From Rhizorhapis sp. SPR117 (GTDB lineage: Bacteria > Pseudomonadota > Alphaproteobacteria > Sphingomonadales > Sphingomonadaceae), in assembly GCF_021742065.1 (NCBI RefSeq), contig NZ_JAKKIE010000104.1, positions 1 through 7,129 on the forward strand: DNA of 7,129 nt, given 5' to 3'. Below are positions 5,913 through 7,129 of the stretch, piece by piece. The notes under the pieces were generated by a model. It saw only the letters and a program-made list of their open reading frames with translations. It was not told where the DNA came from and searched no databases. Numbering within the stretch: the stretch's first letter is position 1; each line of letters begins with the position of its first letter. The position numbers and the translations under genes are program-made.

Positions 5913-6347
5913 GTGCGCGTCGTTGTCGACACCAATGTTCTCATAAGCGCGCTGCTTTCGGGCAGATCGCCGCCCGCGCAGATCGTCACGCTCTGGCGGG
6001 AGGGGCGGTTTGAGCTGCTGACCTCTCAAGAGCAACTGGACGAGCTGGCGCGGGTGACGCGCTATCCCAAAATCCGCGAGCGGCTTTCGCCCGCGCTGGC
6101 GGGGCGGCTTGTCAACGAGCTGCGCGACGTGGCTGTGATGGTGGCGGACCTTCCGCACGTGACGGCCTGCGCCGATCCTTATGATAATTTTCTGTTGGCA
6201 ATGATCGTCGCAGGCACGGCCGATCATCTTGTGACCGGCGACAAGCGGGATCTGCTGTCGATGGTCCGTTACGAGGGCGCGCGCATCATCGCCGTGCGGG
6301 ACTTTCTGGTGATGTTCGGGCAGTTGCCCAAGGATAAGCGGACATGA
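5913..6347 (+). CDS. PIN-domain toxin (COG1569-type ribonuclease)
   Basis: 144 residues with a GTG start three bases after the antitoxin stop, so translation is probably coupled. It is a PIN-fold nuclease of the group annotated as putative toxin component, PIN family. The acidic residues expected to bind metal are present: Asp6 in VVVDTNVLISALL, Glu40 or Glu44 in the helix TSQEQLDELARV, Asp88 and Asp91 in the ADPYDNFLLAMI motif, and Asp110 in VTGDKRDLL. The pattern is complete, so the enzyme is likely active, cutting RNA when freed from the antitoxin. The exact RNA target cannot be read from sequence. As part of a conjugative element it would act in stable maintenance, killing or arresting cells that lose the DNA. 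The true VapC family is shorter and has a different pairing, so I avoid the vapC symbol. Its stop overlaps the next start by four bases. Confidence 0.85.
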   Translation: MRVVVDTNVLISALLSGRSPPAQIVTLWREGRFELLTSQEQLDELARVTRYPKIRERLSPALAGRLVNELRDVAVMVADLPHVTACADPYDNFLLAMIVAGTADHLVTGDKRDLLSMVRYEGARIIAVRDFLVMFGQLPKDKRT

Positions 6348-7057
6348 GCGACCAGGAAGAGTATCGCGAGGAACCGGCAAACGGCGACGACCCGGCGCTG
6401 GCGTTCGAGCGGTTGCGCGGCGAGGTGTCGTTGCTGCGCCATGCAGTCGAGGCGCTGACCACGGCGCGCGAGTCCATCGACGTTCCCGATTATGAGCCGA
6501 CGCTTGAGCGCACCGAAAAGGTGCTGGAAATATTGGTGCAGCAGATAGGCGGGGTGCGGAAAAGCCCCGCCATGACGCTCACCCCGGAGAATATGGGGGG
6601 CCGTTTAAACGCTTCCGTCGCCGAGGCGACCCGCGAGCTGCGCGCCCAGGTGCAGGCGACCGATACGGTGCTGCGAAGCGCGGCGCACGACCTGCAAAAC
6701 ATCGTCGCGTCCGCGCGCCGGGGCGATGAGCAGAACCGTTGGCTGTATATCGCCGGGGGCGTCGGCCTGGTGCTGGGGCTGTTGCTCTATGCGGCGCTTG
6801 CCGGCCCGATCGCGCGGATGATGCCGGCGAGCTGGCATTGGCCCGAAAGCATGGCGACACGGGCGCTTGGCGAAACGTCGGCATGGGATGCGGGGCAACG
6901 CCTGATGCAGACGGCCGCGCCAGAGAGCTGGGGATTGATCGTCGCGGCCTCGCCGCTCGCCGATGGCAACCGCGAGGCGGTGCAGGCGTGCCGCGAGCAG
7001 GCCAGGAAGGCGAAAAATCCGGTGCGCTGCACGATCGAGGTCAAGCCGGCAGGCTAG
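6344..7057 (+). CDS. DUF6118 family single-pass membrane protein
   Basis: 237 residues, function unknown. The ATG shares ATGA with the toxin stop, so the gene is translationally coupled to the toxin-antitoxin pair. Residues about 17-45 (DPALAFERLRGEVSLLRHAV onward) and 85-125 are helical with heptad-like spacing and may form coiled coils. A membrane segment (WLYIAGGVGLVLGLLLYAAL, 133-152) follows, then WDAGQRLMQTA (181-191) and a C-terminal ACREQARKAKNPVRCTI (215-231). These blocks match my memory of DUF6118 proteins from sphingomonad accessory elements, often near traA. Topology by residue charge is uncertain. If the C-terminus is periplasmic, Cys216 and Cys229 could form a disulfide. The 14-bp repeat with a TTA codon (rare in this DNA) lies in frame at codons 86-90. 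A role in transfer or in surface anchoring is possible but unproven. Confidence 0.75.
   Translation: MSDQEEYREEPANGDDPALAFERLRGEVSLLRHAVEALTTARESIDVPDYEPTLERTEKVLEILVQQIGGVRKSPAMTLTPENMGGRLNASVAEATRELRAQVQATDTVLRSAAHDLQNIVASARRGDEQNRWLYIAGGVGLVLGLLLYAALAGPIARMMPASWHWPESMATRALGETSAWDAGQRLMQTAAPESWGLIVAASPLADGNREAVQACREQARKAKNPVRCTIEVKPAG
6600..6613 (+). repeat. 14-bp direct repeat, right copy, inside the DUF6118 gene
   Basis: GCCGTTTAAACGCT, identical to 346-359 and in the same orientation, 6254 bases away. Here it is coding sequence (Gly-Arg-Leu-Asn-Ala) and uses a TTA leucine codon. Flanking bases do not match beyond the 14, so it is not the edge of a longer duplication. Confidence 0.6.
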
Positions 7058-7112
7058 TCACCCGGAACTGTAATCCACCTCATTGATTCACGCCTCTTTG
7101 AGGAGATGAACA

Positions 7113-7129
7113 ATGCTAGGTCGGCAGGC
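7113..7129 (+). CDS. Start of a truncated gene at the window edge, possibly IS1182-type transposase
   Basis: GAGGAG at 7100-7105 lies seven bases before the ATG at 7113, which opens MLGRQ followed by Ala or Gly-type sequence before the window ends. Some IS1182-type transposases, as I recall, begin with M(L/M)GRQ followed by a GDQ-like stretch, so a transposase is my best guess from only five or six residues. A short CCTC-TTT-GAGG hairpin (7093-7103) overlaps the ribosome binding site. Any IS end would lie in 7058-7112, but I cannot define an inverted repeat from one side. Confidence 0.35.

Noticed and set aside
1..7129. CRISPR arrays, tRNA or rRNA genes
   Set aside because: No regularly spaced repeats and no tRNA- or rRNA-like sequence were seen on either strand.

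Overview
The window is GC-rich, with heavy use of G/C third codon positions. It carries a Ti-type conjugation region of the kind found on plasmids and integrative elements of Alphaproteobacteria. The TraA, TraC, TraD and TraG sequences and the DUF6118 protein look most like versions I know from Sphingomonadales (Sphingobium, Novosphingobium, Sphingopyxis). That placement is from memory, not from a search. The window is probably accessory DNA rather than core chromosome.

Layout. Positions 1-345 lie beyond the tra genes and hold one weakly supported, tryptophan-rich small membrane ORF on the minus strand, a hairpin at its stop and a run of ten G. A minus-strand tra operon follows, read from 2304 down to about 351: traC, traD, a VbhA-family antitoxin-like gene, then traG. 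The first two are intact. The VbhA-like gene appears to have lost one base in a G/C run. traG has two internal deletions that remove the Walker A and Walker B regions, and the second also shifts the frame. Between traC and the divergent relaxase gene (2305-2477) lies a candidate oriT: a 6-bp perfect hairpin followed by a nick-like sequence resembling the RSF1010/Ti family. traA (2478-5603, plus) is intact and encodes a 1041-residue relaxase-helicase with a complete histidine triad and all the main helicase motifs. A strong 14-bp inverted repeat sits inside it, at the linker between relaxase and helicase.

After traA comes a compact plus-strand operon with its own plausible promoter: a ribbon-helix-helix antitoxin (5664-5909), a PIN-domain toxin (5913-6347) and a DUF6118 single-pass membrane protein (6344-7057) that overlaps the toxin gene by 4 bases. 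At the right edge a good ribosome binding site precedes a start codon opening MLGRQA, possibly an IS1182-type transposase.

How it works together. TraA would nick oriT, with TraC and TraD as accessory proteins, and TraG would be the coupling ATPase that hands the relaxosome to a type IV secretion channel. Because this traG lacks its ATPase motifs, the region looks like a transfer system that keeps its DNA-processing half (oriT and relaxase) but has lost coupling. It may still be mobilised by a coupling protein supplied from elsewhere. The toxin-antitoxin operon would stabilise the element. I see no convincing wholly new system; the most unusual points are the decayed traG, the VbhA-like gene without a Fic toxin, the DUF6118 gene coupled to a toxin-antitoxin pair, and a 14-bp palindromic repeat present at both ends of the region.
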